A DNA stretch of 64,000 nt. Origin: Edaphochlamys debaryana (taxonomy: Eukaryota; Chlorophyta; Chlorophyceae; Chlamydomonadales). The position numbers were made by a program, and so were the translations under genes. The stretch lies in NCBI GenBank assembly GCA_016858145.1, contig JAEHOE010000043.1:372001-436000 (forward strand), in the 5' to 3' direction. Of this stretch, positions 1 through 11,028 are shown one piece after another (positions within the stretch are counted from its first letter, which is position 1; every line of letters begins with the position of its first letter). Under the pieces are notes generated by a model. That model searched no databases and was not told the origin of the DNA. It saw only the letters and a list, made by a program, of their open reading frames with translations.

Positions 1-103
1 CTAGTGAGTGCCCAGTGCCGCACACGTCCAGCCTCCGCCCCACCCGGCCCCCTGAGCTGCCTGCCCCTCGTCCCACCTCCCCCGCTCCTCCCCTCCCCCC
101 CAG

Positions 104-1675
104 GCTCTGTCCAAGATCGCTGAGGACATCCGGGGCGTGCCGGTGGACGTGGCGCTGTACGTGGACCGCCTGGACCTGTACCGGGTGGACCCCCTGGACA
201 GGGCGGTGAGCGGGGGGGGGGGAGGGAGGGGGGTTCAGCGTGGGGAGCGCTGCGAGGGCAGCGGCGCTTGCAGCGGCCCGTGCGCCGCGGAAAGGGACGG
301 TGAGGGGCGGGGGGTCGGGGCGGCGGTCGCGGCTGGCGTATGGGGCGAAGCCGAAGAGGGGGGCCTCGCGTACGGCCGCTCAATGCGCTTGATCCCCTGG
401 TCGGCGATGCGGCTCCACAGCGGAATTCGTGACTGCACCACCGCTTGGGGCCTGGTGCTGCAGGCCCAGCTGCCCCCGCCCCGCCCGACCGGAGACCGCC
501 TACGTCCTGGCCCCTGCCGCCAACCCCCCACCCGCTCCTCCCTTGCGCCCCCCCTCGACCCCCCCCCCTCAGATCATTGGGGCCATCAGCCAGACGTTTG
601 GCCGGCAGCTGTGGAAGCGCACCGTGCTGGCGTTCACGCACGCCAACATGCAGCAGACGCCCCCGGGGACCACCTTCGGTGGGCAGGGGGGCCAGGGGGG
701 GGCGGAGACCTGGGCCACGGGCGGGACCTGAACCCGGGGCGCGGGGGGGCAGCGCTGTGAGTTCTTACGCCTAGCTGACCGCCTTGCGGGGCCAGCCCAC
801 ATCCCGGCAACACGCTCACACCTCCCACGCCACACGCCCACGCCTCCACGCGCAGACTCGTTCGCCGACGGGCGCATCCGGCTGCTGCGCGGCGCGGTGC
901 GGGGGCTGCTGTTCCGCCCCGCGCTGCCCGCCTGCCTGGTGGAGAACGCGGACACGTGCCCCGTGTCGCCCGAGTCGGGGGCGCGCGTGCTGCCCGACGG
1001 CAGCGAGTGGCTGCTGGGGCTCATGGGGGAGGTGGTGGATGTGGCGGCGGGCGCGCGCCGGCCCTACAAGTACCACCCGCGCATGAGCAGCAAGCCCAGC
1101 CAGCGCTTCCGCTGGCTGCTGCCGGCCGTGATCGCCGCAGAGGTGTGTGTGGGGGGGGGGGGGGGGGACTGGCGGGGGCGGGGGGCGGGGGCGGCGGGGG
1201 CTTGGGCAGGGAGGCGAGGCGCGCACGCATGCTGGCAGCTGCTCAGCTTGGACCTTGCTGGGCCCCTTGCCCAGCGCCGCATCCGCTGGTCCCAGTCCGG
1301 AGGCCTTGCCCAGCCCATTGGGCCCGACCCTGTGCCGCATGTCACCCACTCCATGACTCCATGACAGCAGTACCCTTGGGTGGTCACCCTGCCGCCACGG
1401 GTTTCCTAACAGCGAGAACCCATTGGCTCCTGCGCTGCCCCCACCCACCTGACACCCCCCACCCCACCTCCCGCCCCCCACCCCCACCCCAGCTCGTCTT
1501 CTACCACAAGTTCATCCGCCCCCGCCTGGACGACAACCAGCGTCGCGTGGAGGCGCAGGACGACGCGCTGTGGGCCGCCCGCGGCCGCCAGCGCGCCGCC
1601 CTGGGGCTGCACCCGCCCAACCGCCCCACGGCCGAGCGCTCGGCGCGCCTGGAGCAGATGTACGACGACGACTAG
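104..1675 (+). CDS. TOC34: TOC34-type chloroplast outer-envelope import GTPase, 3' part
   Basis: The product is a receptor GTPase of the TOC translocon, which recognises preproteins at the chloroplast surface. Four exons are visible: 104-205, 573-678, 856-1142 and 1493-1675; the 5' exons, with the P-loop, lie before the window. Phases join cleanly and give 225 residues. Family marks seen are VDVALYVDRLDLYRVDPLD, WKRTVLAFTHA and the PACLVENADTC...VLPDG block typical of the Toc34/Toc159 G domain (AIG1/TRAFAC class). A single C-terminal membrane span, WLLPAVIAAELVFYHKFI, is the tail anchor. It is followed by an unusually long charged tail of about 55 residues ending MYDDD. Most plant Toc34 proteins have a short intermembrane tail, so this extension is worth noting. 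The Toc34 assignment rests on the tail anchor and the lack of any M domain; a Toc159 relative would continue much further. Confidence 0.85.
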
Positions 1676-3020
1676 GCGGCTCGCGGGGCTGCGGGGGGCG
1701 GGGGCGCCTTGGCCGGGGGGCGGGAGCGCGGTTGGGGGGCCCGTGGTGGGAGGGGACGCGAAGGCAGCCCGGGGGCAGGGTGTTGCCAGGCCGGCGCCGG
1801 GCAGGCAGCGCCCCGGGGCGCGTGTGCGGTGCTCGCACGCACGCACCCCTGCCGCGGCGCCGCGGGCGGCCCAGCGGCGGGCCGTGGGCGGCTAGGCGGG
1901 ACTGGGTGGCCGGTGGGGCTGTGGGACTTTGACGTGGCAAGACGGGAGCGGACGTTGGCGTTGCTGGTGAGCTGTGGTGCCGGTAGCAGGCCGGCAGCAA
2001 GCTGGCTGCGGCTGGCAGGACGCGGGGGAGGCCATTGAGGAGGAGCGCTTAGGACAGGGTTCAAAGCAAAGTGTAGCGAGGGTACGCTCGGCTCCAAACC
2101 CCAGGACAGGGTGAGAGCGTTCGAGTGCGAGGCTGCAGTTTGGTGCCACGGCAGGGGGTCGTTGCTCGCACTGGACATGCGTGATCGGAGGAGAGGAAAG
2201 CAAGGGTGATGCAAGTAACGTGGGCCGCGGCTCTCTGCAGCTCTCGCTGGGGCCCCGAGCCGACCAGGCCCTCGCGCACTGGCAAGACGCAGATACGCCG
2301 TTCCGCGGCCCTCTGACGCCTTCCACAAACCCCCGCCTCTCCCAGCCTGCAACAGACAGCAAACACAACCCACCGCCCTCGCCCTCTTCCGTATGTCTAA
2401 AAGCAGATAACCGTTGCGGAAACTGTTGGCTTGCTCAGGACTAAGAGCACTGCCAAACCCCTCGAAGTTGCCTGACAGATCGCGATTTTGTGCACACACA
2501 CACACGTGCACGATTTCGTGCCAGACCACTTGGCACAGGCTACCAACCCTCGTCCTTGCCACACCAAACGAAGTCGTGCCCCTGTACCCATGGCCCCATC
2601 TCTTCAGCGCCCCGTGGCTTCTTGCCACGTTGTTCTCGTCAAACCCCTGGCTCGCCTGCATGCCCTCAGCATCCCATGCCGTACCCCCTTCCCCATTCGT
2701 GCACCCTTGCTCAACGCCAAGCCCCACCACTTCCATCCAAGTCAGAAGCACACCTGCATCAAGACCTCGCCCGAACATCTATTGACTGCAATCCAGCTTC
2801 CCCAGCAAGAATCACCCAGCTCCACCCCTGTGCTCAACGTGTGTACTCCTACAGCCTCAGGCGTCAGGCCCCCACATGTGCCCTCCTCAAGTGGATGAGG
2901 TCCCGACACATATGCCCATGAGAGTGCGTCCCTCCCCCCAGCCGCGGCGGCCTGCGCTGCGAACAGCCATGTGCCGCACACATCACCCAGCATCTGTCTG
3001 GCGCCCGGCCATGCATGCAC
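1676..3020. other. convergent intergenic region
   Basis: This holds the 3' flanks of the TOC34 gene (+) and paralog A (-). I see no coding exon with matching splice sites and no TGTAA signal on either strand. A short (CA)n run lies near 2493-2507. Confidence 0.5.
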
Positions 3021-4368
3021 TCAGGGCCCCGCCACCGCGTGCACCGCCTTCAGGCCCTCCAGCGCCTGGCTCAGGTGCTGCACGGTCAGCGACGCCATGC
3101 CCTGCGTCAGGATGTGCGCCGTGCGCTCGTGCGCCAGTGCGCCATTGAGCACAGCCAGCGTGTTGCCCGCCGCCCTGCATCCGGGGGGAGGAAGCGGAGG
3201 AAGGGAGGGGCCGCAGGATTCGGAAGGGAGTAAGGCAGGGGCGACATGCGATGCGTGCGAGTTGCAGCCAGGGCGGCTGATACGGCCAGAGCACAGCAGG
3301 GGGTGTCCAACGTAAGCTCGTCTGTCCTAACCGCGGCTTGGACAGAGACAGGAGCACGGCAGCGCTGGGCGGCGGACGGCACTGTGCGTGGTCTCAGCCC
3401 GGCGCTCTGCGGCCCCGCCCTTCCCCGCCTGACTCCGCCTCACATGTTGGCGGCGATGCCCTCCCGCCACTCCTGCACGTCTCGCTCCAGCTGCGCGATG
3501 TCCCCAGCGACCGGCAGCAGCGGCCCCTGCGCCAGCGCCAGGTCCATCAGGGCGTGTAGCCGCTCCTCCGTGAAGCCCTGCGTGCTCGCCGCCAGGGCGC
3601 TGAGCGCGGCGTCGCGGCCCTCGTCGCCCACCCGCAGCGGCTCGGCCAGGGGCGGGTTCTGGGGCACGGGCAGGGCCGCGTTGAGCGCAGCCAGCCACTG
3701 CGGCGACCTCGCCGGAGTGTACGGCAGCGACCGCGCGATGACCCTGCGGGTGCCGAGGACCAGCCTGCCGCCCCGCTGGTGCTGGCGGAGCCGCAGGTCG
3801 ATTATGGCCTTGCGGGCAGCAGCGCTCGGCAGCCCAGGCTGCGGGGAGGGAACGAGTGGCAGAAAGTGTCAGGCATCCATCATCGTGGTGCGTGCGTGAC
3901 TTGGCCACGGAGCACGCGAGGCAGCGCAGGATCACAGCTAGCGGTAAGAGGCTTTGTTCGCAACCGGTCAAGGGTGCCCTCAGTTGGGCCCCGAACGAAC
4001 ATGCCTGGGCCCCTAACGAAGAACATGGCCGGAGCGCGCAACGCTCACCTGACGGCAGCGCTCGCAGACCGTGCTGATCGTCACAACGGCCACAAGCGCG
4101 ACAACCGCGCCAGCGAACGCACCCTGGGCCTTGGCCTCGTGGACGCGCTTAGCATCTTCGACACGACCGCGCTGCAGCGACACGCGCACGGGTGGAGTCT
4201 GCGGACAGGAAGGCATCAGGCAACTATGCTGCAGCAGTACCTCTTTAGTTTGCGCGGGCAGCTCACCTCTGACTGGCAGCCGAACACGTTCCGGGCCGTC
4301 GTGCAGAACGCATTGAGCCCCTTGCAAGCGAGGTCTTGCAGGGACGGGTCCGCTGTTTTGCTGCTCAT
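3021..4368 (-). CDS. small single-span protein, paralog A (unknown function)
   Basis: Four exons on the minus strand (4267-4368, 4049-4198, 3444-3838, 3021-3174) total 801 nt and join in phase, giving 266 residues. The start is the ATG at 4368, beginning MSSKTADPSLQD. One membrane span is predicted near residues 59-78 (GAFAGAVVALVAVVTISTV), preceded by a charged stretch. The C-terminal two thirds are soluble and helical: LSALAASTQGFTEERL, then GDIAQLERDVQEW, then LTVQHLSQALEGL. I do not recognise the family. The same order (short N-terminus, one span, the motif LSALA-x-x-T-x-GF and a C-terminal L-x-QAL helix) recurs in the gene at 58619-59907, and two intron positions match. No clear transit peptide is seen. 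The exon structure is secure; the function is unknown. Confidence 0.75.
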
Positions 4369-5807
4369 TCTACGGGTTGCAGGCGGCCCTGCTTGTGCCC
4401 TCTTCGGGCGCGTGCGTCTTCTTAAGCCGCAATCGCGAGCCGTACAGGTCCGAGGCCTTTCACGAATTCGCCATTCCGCCCAGCACACACTCCTCCCCGC
4501 ATCCACGGGACAACATCTGTGCACCTATGTGCAACCCATTAAGGCGTGCGTGCCTCGAGAGCCCCTGCGCCTGGCCGTTGCGCGTCGCACCTGTCCTCGG
4601 GCGAGCCCCCTCCGCCTCGCAGCCCCCGCCGGCCGGTCCCGTCGAAACCGAGTCCCCAGCAGCCGTTCCCATCGCCCACGCTGGTCCCTTGCGACACCAA
4701 ACGCAGCCCTGGCAGGCACGTGGCAGCGCGTGGGTGCCGGTCCACCCTACAGACACAAAAAGCCTCCGTGGCTCCCCACGGCAGTCCCCCATTGGCTCCC
4801 AAGACCTTCCACCGCCACCACCCCTGCGCTTAAGCCGACGAAGGTCCGGGCATTGCCTCCGCAGCCCACGCCTGCCCGCTCGCGGTGGGCGGGCGGCGCG
4901 GCCTCTTGGCACGCTCCGGCCCCAACCCATCCCAGTCACTGAGCTCCACACTGCTTAGGCTCCAAGGAGGTGGCAACGCGTGGGAAAGTGGGCATGAACT
5001 GTTGTTGTTGTTGCTAAGCGGACAATGGCAGCAGGCCATCAGCCCTCAACCTTGTAGGGGCCGTTATTCAAAGGGGTGGCCAGGAGGGAGGAGTTGGCCA
5101 CAGGCGCGGGCTGGGTTAGCTCTGAACCCTGCTGTACCCCTAGCGGCCCTCTTTCTCGCCCTTCCGGCTTCACCGCTAGTTGCACGTGTTGTCCAGCCCT
5201 CAAGAGGTATAGACCGTGCCTGCAGACGCTGCGGGAGCCGAGTGGGCAGGTCGCTGGCGGAAGCAGCTGGTCTTACACCACAACGTGCCTCTTGCACACG
5301 CCCCAATCCCTGATCTACGGTACCTTGGCCATAGACAAAGCCTTGTAACTCGGGGCCACCGCCAGTCACCTCGCCGTGGGGACACCCTCGTGACTCCCTA
5401 GGACCGCACTGCAACCTCATCCGCACAGCATTCCGCAGGCATACCGCTTCGCAGCAACAGCGGGTCCACCCGGCAGCACAAGTCATCCGTCTAAGCGCTC
5501 CCTTCAGCAAGGCATGCGGCAAGGACCAGCCCAAAGCTCCGGGGGAAATGCGGTAGGCCTACAACCCGACAAACATGGTTGCTGCTCCTGAAACCACCCA
5601 GACCACCCAAAGCCGTCTGCGACTTGGCAAGCCAAGTGCAACTGCCGCCGACCCACAACAAAAAACACATCCAAACCACAGCCACCACCCACGCCACGAA
5701 ACGCAAGCCTCCCCAGCCCCCCGCCCTGCAGCCTTGCCCCCTGGCGCCCAACGCGTTGGCGCGCCGACTCCCCCTCGCGGCTCCCCCCGCGGGCTCGCCC
5801 CTCACAT
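4369..5807. other. intergenic region: promoter of paralog A and 3' UTR of the PP2C gene
   Basis: No supported exon was found. The left part is upstream of paralog A. The right part should be 3' UTR of the minus-strand phosphatase, with a TGTAA signal at 5273-5277. Confidence 0.45.
5273..5277 (-). terminator. TGTAA poly(A) signal of the PP2C gene
   Basis: TGTAA on the minus strand, about 530 nt after the stop codon. This is the usual volvocine polyadenylation signal. Confidence 0.45.
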
Positions 5808-8705
5808 CTACATCTTTGCCGGCTGCTGCACGGCGCAGATGACGACCGTGATGTCGTCCATCTTGCCGCCCATGTAGGCGTAGCCGGCCTGCAGGGGGGT
5901 GCGGGGGTGCGGGGGGGCAGGGGGTGGCGGGTCGTGTCGTTGAGGGGGAGCGGGTCGCCGGAGGGTGCGACAGCCGATCGCCGGCATGCACCTGCCGCTG
6001 GCCGCTTTGGCTGATGACGGGCCACAACGCGGGGCAAGCGCATGCAAGCATGGAGACTTGTATCTCTAATGCTGTCAGGCCCACAGCACTGCGTGGGCGG
6101 ACGTGTCAAGCCAGCCCCGTCGTATGCTTGCCATCTGTGGGCATGAGGCCCCCGTGGTCTGGCCGGACCCCTGCCCTACCCACCTGGAACGCGGCGTAAG
6201 CGAAGGGCGAAGCGAATTTGGAGTCCGAGGCGCGGTGCCGGGCGTAGTGCGCCAGGACCTGGGCAGCAGCGGTGGGCGCAAGCGGCGGCTTCAGGCTCGG
6301 GCCGCGGCAGTACCGGATGCATGGTCCAGAAGCCCCTTCCACCGCTCGACCTCCCCTGCTACCAAGCCCATGCACCCTGGGGTGACCACCCCCCGGCCAT
6401 CAGCAGGGCCCCACGCCCAGTGATCCGCGACAGCAGGCACAAGCGCCGCGCGTAGGGAGCAGCGCCGCTTGCAGCCGGCCCGCCAGGCCACCGCCGGTGC
6501 TCGGGCCGCAACCCGCAACGCCGCGCACCCGCCCCCGCGAAGCCCGCCGCGCCTGCCCAGCCAGCGCGAGGCGGGCTGGACGCCTGCCCCTCCCCCCGTC
6601 CACAGGTGGGCCGTGCCGTGCCCTTCCGCCCCACCTGCGCCATCTTGGCCACCTCCATGCGCTGCTCCCCGCAGTACTTGAGCACCGAGGCCACCTCCTC
6701 GTCGAAGCAGTTGTCCCACAGCCCGTCGGTGCCCAGCACCACCAGGTCCCCGGGCTGCACAGTCACCTGGGAGGGGGGGGCGGAAGGGGGGGGTGTTTGT
6801 TGCTGAGCAGGATGGGTGGGGATGGAGGGGTGTGGAAGGCGGCGGCACGGGTGAGCGGGGTTGTGCGGAGCGGGTTCGCGTCGTGTCGTGTCGCGTCGTG
6901 CCGTGAGGCCCGCAGTGCCGGGGGCGCCCCCAGCTCCCGCCCGCCCCGCCCCTGCGCCTCGCGGCGCCCGGCATCCCTCGGCCCTCACCTCGAACCTCTG
7001 CGCCGCCGATGGGTGGTCCGACATGGAGTCCGCGGACCCGATCTGGTAGGGGAAGTTGAAGCCGTGCTGCTGCTGCGGGGTGTGGAAGGCCACCTTGCCT
7101 GGGGGGCGGGGCGAGCGGCGGGGCCGCGCAAGGGACAAGGTTCAAGCGCGGGTCGAGGGCGGGTTGTCGAGAAGGGCGCGGACTCGCAAGGGCGGCCTCG
7201 CCACCCCGGCAGCTGCGGGCGTGAGCGACCCCGCTCGTGCGGAGCAAGGCGGCAGGTGAAGCTCTGCCGGCCACGGTGCGCAACCAGACCCTGCCCGGGC
7301 CACCCCCCCCCCCACCCGCCCCGAGCACAAAGCCCTGGCCTTCCCGTCCTCCCGGCGACATCCTCCCCCACCTCCCCGCGGCCGCCCCACTCACCCCCGC
7401 GCAGCACCAGCAGGCCCGAGTCCCCCACGTTGCTGACCGTCAGCAGGTCCCCGTTGAGCGTCGCCACGCAGGCGGTGGACGAGCCACGGACCAGCGTCAG
7501 GTTGTAGGCGCGCTCCAGGATCTCCTGGAGTTTCGGCAGGCGGGTTTGGGGGAGAGATGGGGAAGGGGGCACGAGGGCTACTCAGCGAGGATGGATGCGG
7601 GTGGGGAGCTGCTGGGCAGCTCTCTCAAAAGGGCCCTCACAAGGCAGTCCCATCCCCCCGCCCTTCGTCGCACACGTTTCCCACCCGGGCCTTCGCCCAC
7701 ATCCTCATCCCACGACTGCCAGCTGCAGCCTCATACGCCACCTACAAGCCGAGACGGACCTCTACGCCTGCGTCACCCCTTCGCCCCCTCCCTCCCCACC
7801 GCGCAGGTCTGGGCCCACACAGCCGTGGGCCCCCCCCCAGCGCCCACCTGCGCCGACAGCTCCACCTCCAGCGGCCGCTCCGCTGCCGCTGCCGAGGTGG
7901 AGGCCAGCTCGTCCGCCACCTCGCTGGCGTTGCCCATGAGCTGCCGCGCGTAGGCGCCCGCGTCCACGCCCACCTCGGACTGCGGCGCAGCGCAGGGTGG
8001 GGGGGGGAGCGCGGTGTCAGGTCCGCGCAGGGGTTGCGGTCGGGAGCGCCCAGCAGGAGGTGCCAGGCACCGCAAGCCCCGGGCCGGTCTGGGCCCCAGG
8101 CTGTCTCTTGTTAAAGGGTGCGTTCCACAAGCTGGAGTGACGTTGGCATGCGCCCGGCAGGTGCACCCGCCCTTGAGCTAGAACGCAGACTTTCCCTGCC
8201 CTTCCTCTTTGCAGTATGATGCACAGCAGAGCAGCGGCCACGCAGGTAGGGTCTCATGCCCCGTGCGGCCACTCCGTACCGCTGTCACCACTCACCCATC
8301 CGCCCACTCCATCCGCCACGCCCACTGCGCGACGGCTGTTCGCGATAAAGTACCAGTCCTCGCCACCCTTCTGCATCTTGTCGGGGTGGGGAAGCACGAA
8401 GGCGCCAGACGACAGCACCAGGCCTGCGGAGCTGCGAGTCCAGGCGGAAGCAAAGGGGCGAGGGGTTGGACTAGTCTGCAAGAGCTGCTGTGGCCTAAGG
8501 ACGTGGGCTGGAGGCAGAGGGCCCAGACGCACCCGGGCTGGAGCTGGCCAGCCTGCGCCAGCCCCCCGCACCTGCTCGGTTTGCCGTTTGTGTCGTTTGC
8601 CGATGGCGTAGCGACAGCGGCAATCGTCCCCACGCTAGCCGTGGAGACCGTCGGCTCCTCAGGCGAGTAGGACGCGGCGAGCGCTTCGTCCGCGAGGCAG
8701 CTCAT
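5808..8705 (-). CDS. PP2C-family protein phosphatase, PPTC7/PTC7 type
   Basis: A metal-dependent Ser/Thr phosphatase. Eight exons (8572-8705, 8296-8431, 7848-7979, 7395-7524, 6989-7098, 6635-6766, 6184-6258, 5808-5888) sum to 930 nt, 309 residues, with every phase consistent. Metal and catalytic motifs appear in order: GGEDWYF (about 70), VADGVGGW (83-90), [10 protein letters not shown] (about 148), [11 protein letters not shown] (about 167), GTDGLWDN (about 226) and MDDITVVI (about 294). The block [15 protein letters not shown] identifies the PTC7 branch, whose members act in mitochondria or plastids of plants, yeast and animals. The N-terminus before the domain is only about 45 residues and not strongly basic, so the compartment is uncertain. 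The start is the first in-frame ATG, at 8705. The exon 1/2 junction relies on the acceptor at 8432, because the stronger-looking one 8 nt further along the gene breaks the frame. Confidence 0.88.
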
Positions 8706-10311
8706 GGCAAGCAGTGACCCAGCGCGCGTTAACCCTAGGAAAGCGCCACTCTGCGACAGCAAAGTTTCGGGATAACGCTTCAGCTGTTTACCCACAACCC
8801 TCACAGCCTTCAGGCCCAGCCGACGGCGTCAAGCAAAGCACCGACGGAGGTCTGCCTTCATCGCGCACACGGGGCCCCTAGCCCAGCCATCCAAGCCCCT
8901 GCGCACCCGGTTCGACGAGCTCCATGGAGCCGGAGCAGTGGCATTGAGCTGGTGGGGGTGCACGGGGCGAGGGGCGGCTAGCACCGTGTTGCCAACCAGC
9001 CGTGTCCAAGAGCCCTGACGCGCCGAGGCCGTCTGCTGTGCGGCAGTCGCTGTCCTGTAAAACATGGCTGATAGAAGATTCAAGCTGCACTCGAAAAGGT
9101 TAGAAGAGCGTGCTCCTCGGGCAAAGAAGCGCTCCAGCATTCAGCGCTGGCCGCAGTGCTCTAATCAGGACGTAGACGCTTGGTTTGAAGCAAATCTACA
9201 AGGGTGAGGTGGGGAAGGCCGCTTCGCGATGCAACACTTGGGTGGCCGCAGCGGCAGCAGACGCAAACTGGCAGTGTTATTGACAGTGCTACCAGTACGC
9301 GTGTACCATATAAGCTTTACGAAGCTGTCGTCGAGACGTTGTTGCCCCCAAGCGGCGTCGGGAGATCGGGACCGGCGGGGCCACCAGCCTGGCACGCCCG
9401 CGACGCAGCCTTTGGGTAGCGAGAAACGCCGTGCCGAAAACCCACAAGGCCTGGCTGATGTACACGGCTGCGAGTTGTACCTCTCCGGGACGGGGGCAGC
9501 GGACACGGACCCGCCCGGACGACGGCTCAGCCAGTGCCCTGGTGCCCCAGCAGCACCCGCACGTACCCGCACAGAGTCTGGCACCTTACTCGCCAAGACT
9601 GCAAGCCTTGCGCCTCGTATACTCGCAATAGCCGGATTGCATGCGGGTGGCAGGACAGGGGCTGAGGGTGAAACAACCCGCGGCCCCGAGGGAGGCATGT
9701 GCACGCAGCGGTGGCTGGGGTTACGCACGGGGGACGGGGTATGGACCTCCAGACAGCCCAACACAAAGTCCAGGGCTCCGGGTTTAGAGTTGCGTGAAGG
9801 GCTGCCCCCGCACGGCCGCAATGACCTCAACCCTCAGTCGCCTCAATAGGCGCGAGTCCAGACGCCGCGTTGGAGGGGGAGGGTGTCAGGCCACACCATG
9901 GGTTAGAGCAAGGTACCGCCGAACCGCCGTGGGGGCAAGGCGTGGGGATGGAGGTGTCCCCAGCAGGCGGGGGTATGGCGAATACCTTACTGTGTGCTGA
10001 CAAGGGGCGAAGGTGATCCGATACTAACCGCAACCCCAACCCCAGGCAGGGATTGCAGGCCCATGCCCACACCCCATGGCTGGTGGCCATCGTCCCTGCG
10101 TCGGGACCAGACTTCATCATCCCCAGATCAACATGGTAAATGTCAGGGCTGGTTGGGCTGAGCAGGCTCGCGGGGCAGCATGGCCCGTGCCCTTGTAACG
10201 AGCCACGGCTGGGCTTCATGTTGTGCCCCAGGCAGCAGGCGTATGGCTGGTCCTGTCCGTAGCGTAGGCCAGCACTGAGGGCGCCTCCACGTGAGGCGTT
10301 GGTAAGATTCG

Positions 10312-10316
10312 TTACA
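10312..10316 (-). terminator. TGTAA poly(A) signal of THIM
   Basis: TGTAA on the minus strand, about 715 nt after the preferred THIM stop codon, or about 340 nt after the alternative one. Confidence 0.4.
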
Positions 10317-10410
10317 GGCCAGAAGACCGGGGCGAACCCTGAGCCAGCGGCACTGTCAGGGGTTGGGATCTACTTGCCTGCACACACCGAGGCCACTTCA
10401 AGTAGGCCGT

Positions 10411-10547
10411 ACAGACGTAACGGGTTCGGGATGGGCGGGATGGGTCGGGCTTCGGTTTCCTCGGGCTTTCGGCTCCCTCTCTAAGGCCGGCCGGTTAATC
10501 ACCGCGCCCACGACTCCCAGGCTCATGCGAGCAGCCCTTCACACACC
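10411..10547 (-). repeat. dispersed repeat family 1, copy A
   Basis: Its reverse complement matches 49252-49391 closely and 50092-50155 in its first part. Shared landmarks are GAAGGGCTGCTCGC, AGCCGGCCGGCC (ACCGGCCGGCC here) and GAAACCGAAGCCCGACCC. It is non-coding and no terminal repeats are obvious, so it may be a fragment of a small transposable element. Confidence 0.75.
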
Positions 10548-10652
10548 AAGCCTCGGCTCCCGTCTGTCCTAAAGTATGCCGCTTCTGCGGAGGTGTAGAG
10601 CACACACCGAGCCTGCCTTCCCCTTCATAACACGTCACGGCCTGGCGTCACA

Positions 10653-10757
10653 TCACTTCGTGAAAAAGGCGGTGCCCATAGCTTCCTGCTCCTCCACCTT
10701 CTTGGACTCCTCGCCCCGCCAAAGTGGATCCAGCATCCCGGCGATGCGCTCCAATTG
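10653..10757 (-). other. possible alternative terminal exon of THIM
   Basis: This stretch reads QLERIAGMLDPLWRG, then a Lys/Glu-rich segment, then GTAFFTK and a stop. It is preceded by an AG at 10758-10759 and would join in phase to THIM exon 6 (DQ at 11285). The acceptor lacks a good pyrimidine tract, so the 11029-11079 exon is preferred. It could be an alternative C-terminus or chance coding in the 3' UTR. Confidence 0.3.
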
Positions 10758-11028
10758 CTCACCGGCGCGGGGACCGGCCCGGGGGCAGAGGCCTCACTGG
10801 CGCACAAGGCTCCCCTAAAGGCCTGCCCAGTGCACCCCTCCCCTGCGGCCTGCTCGCCCTACCGGTACCTAAGGGACTGCCCACCCCAGCAGCCACGCGA
10901 CCCTGGCCGGAACCACGCCCAGGCCTGCGCCTGGCCTCCCCAGTCTGACCGATCCCATGGCCCTGAACTGCCCGCACGTGCAGACCGCTCACCCACCCCG
11001 CTACCCCCTTGTCCCCGCTCCTGCCCCC

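Larger units (their letters stand above)
8706..11028. other. intergenic region with a dispersed repeat
   Basis: Between the PP2C start and the THIM stop. It contains a dispersed repeat (10411-10547), a minus-strand TGTAA for THIM (10312-10316) and a short open stretch at 10653-10757. No other supported gene was seen. Confidence 0.45.
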
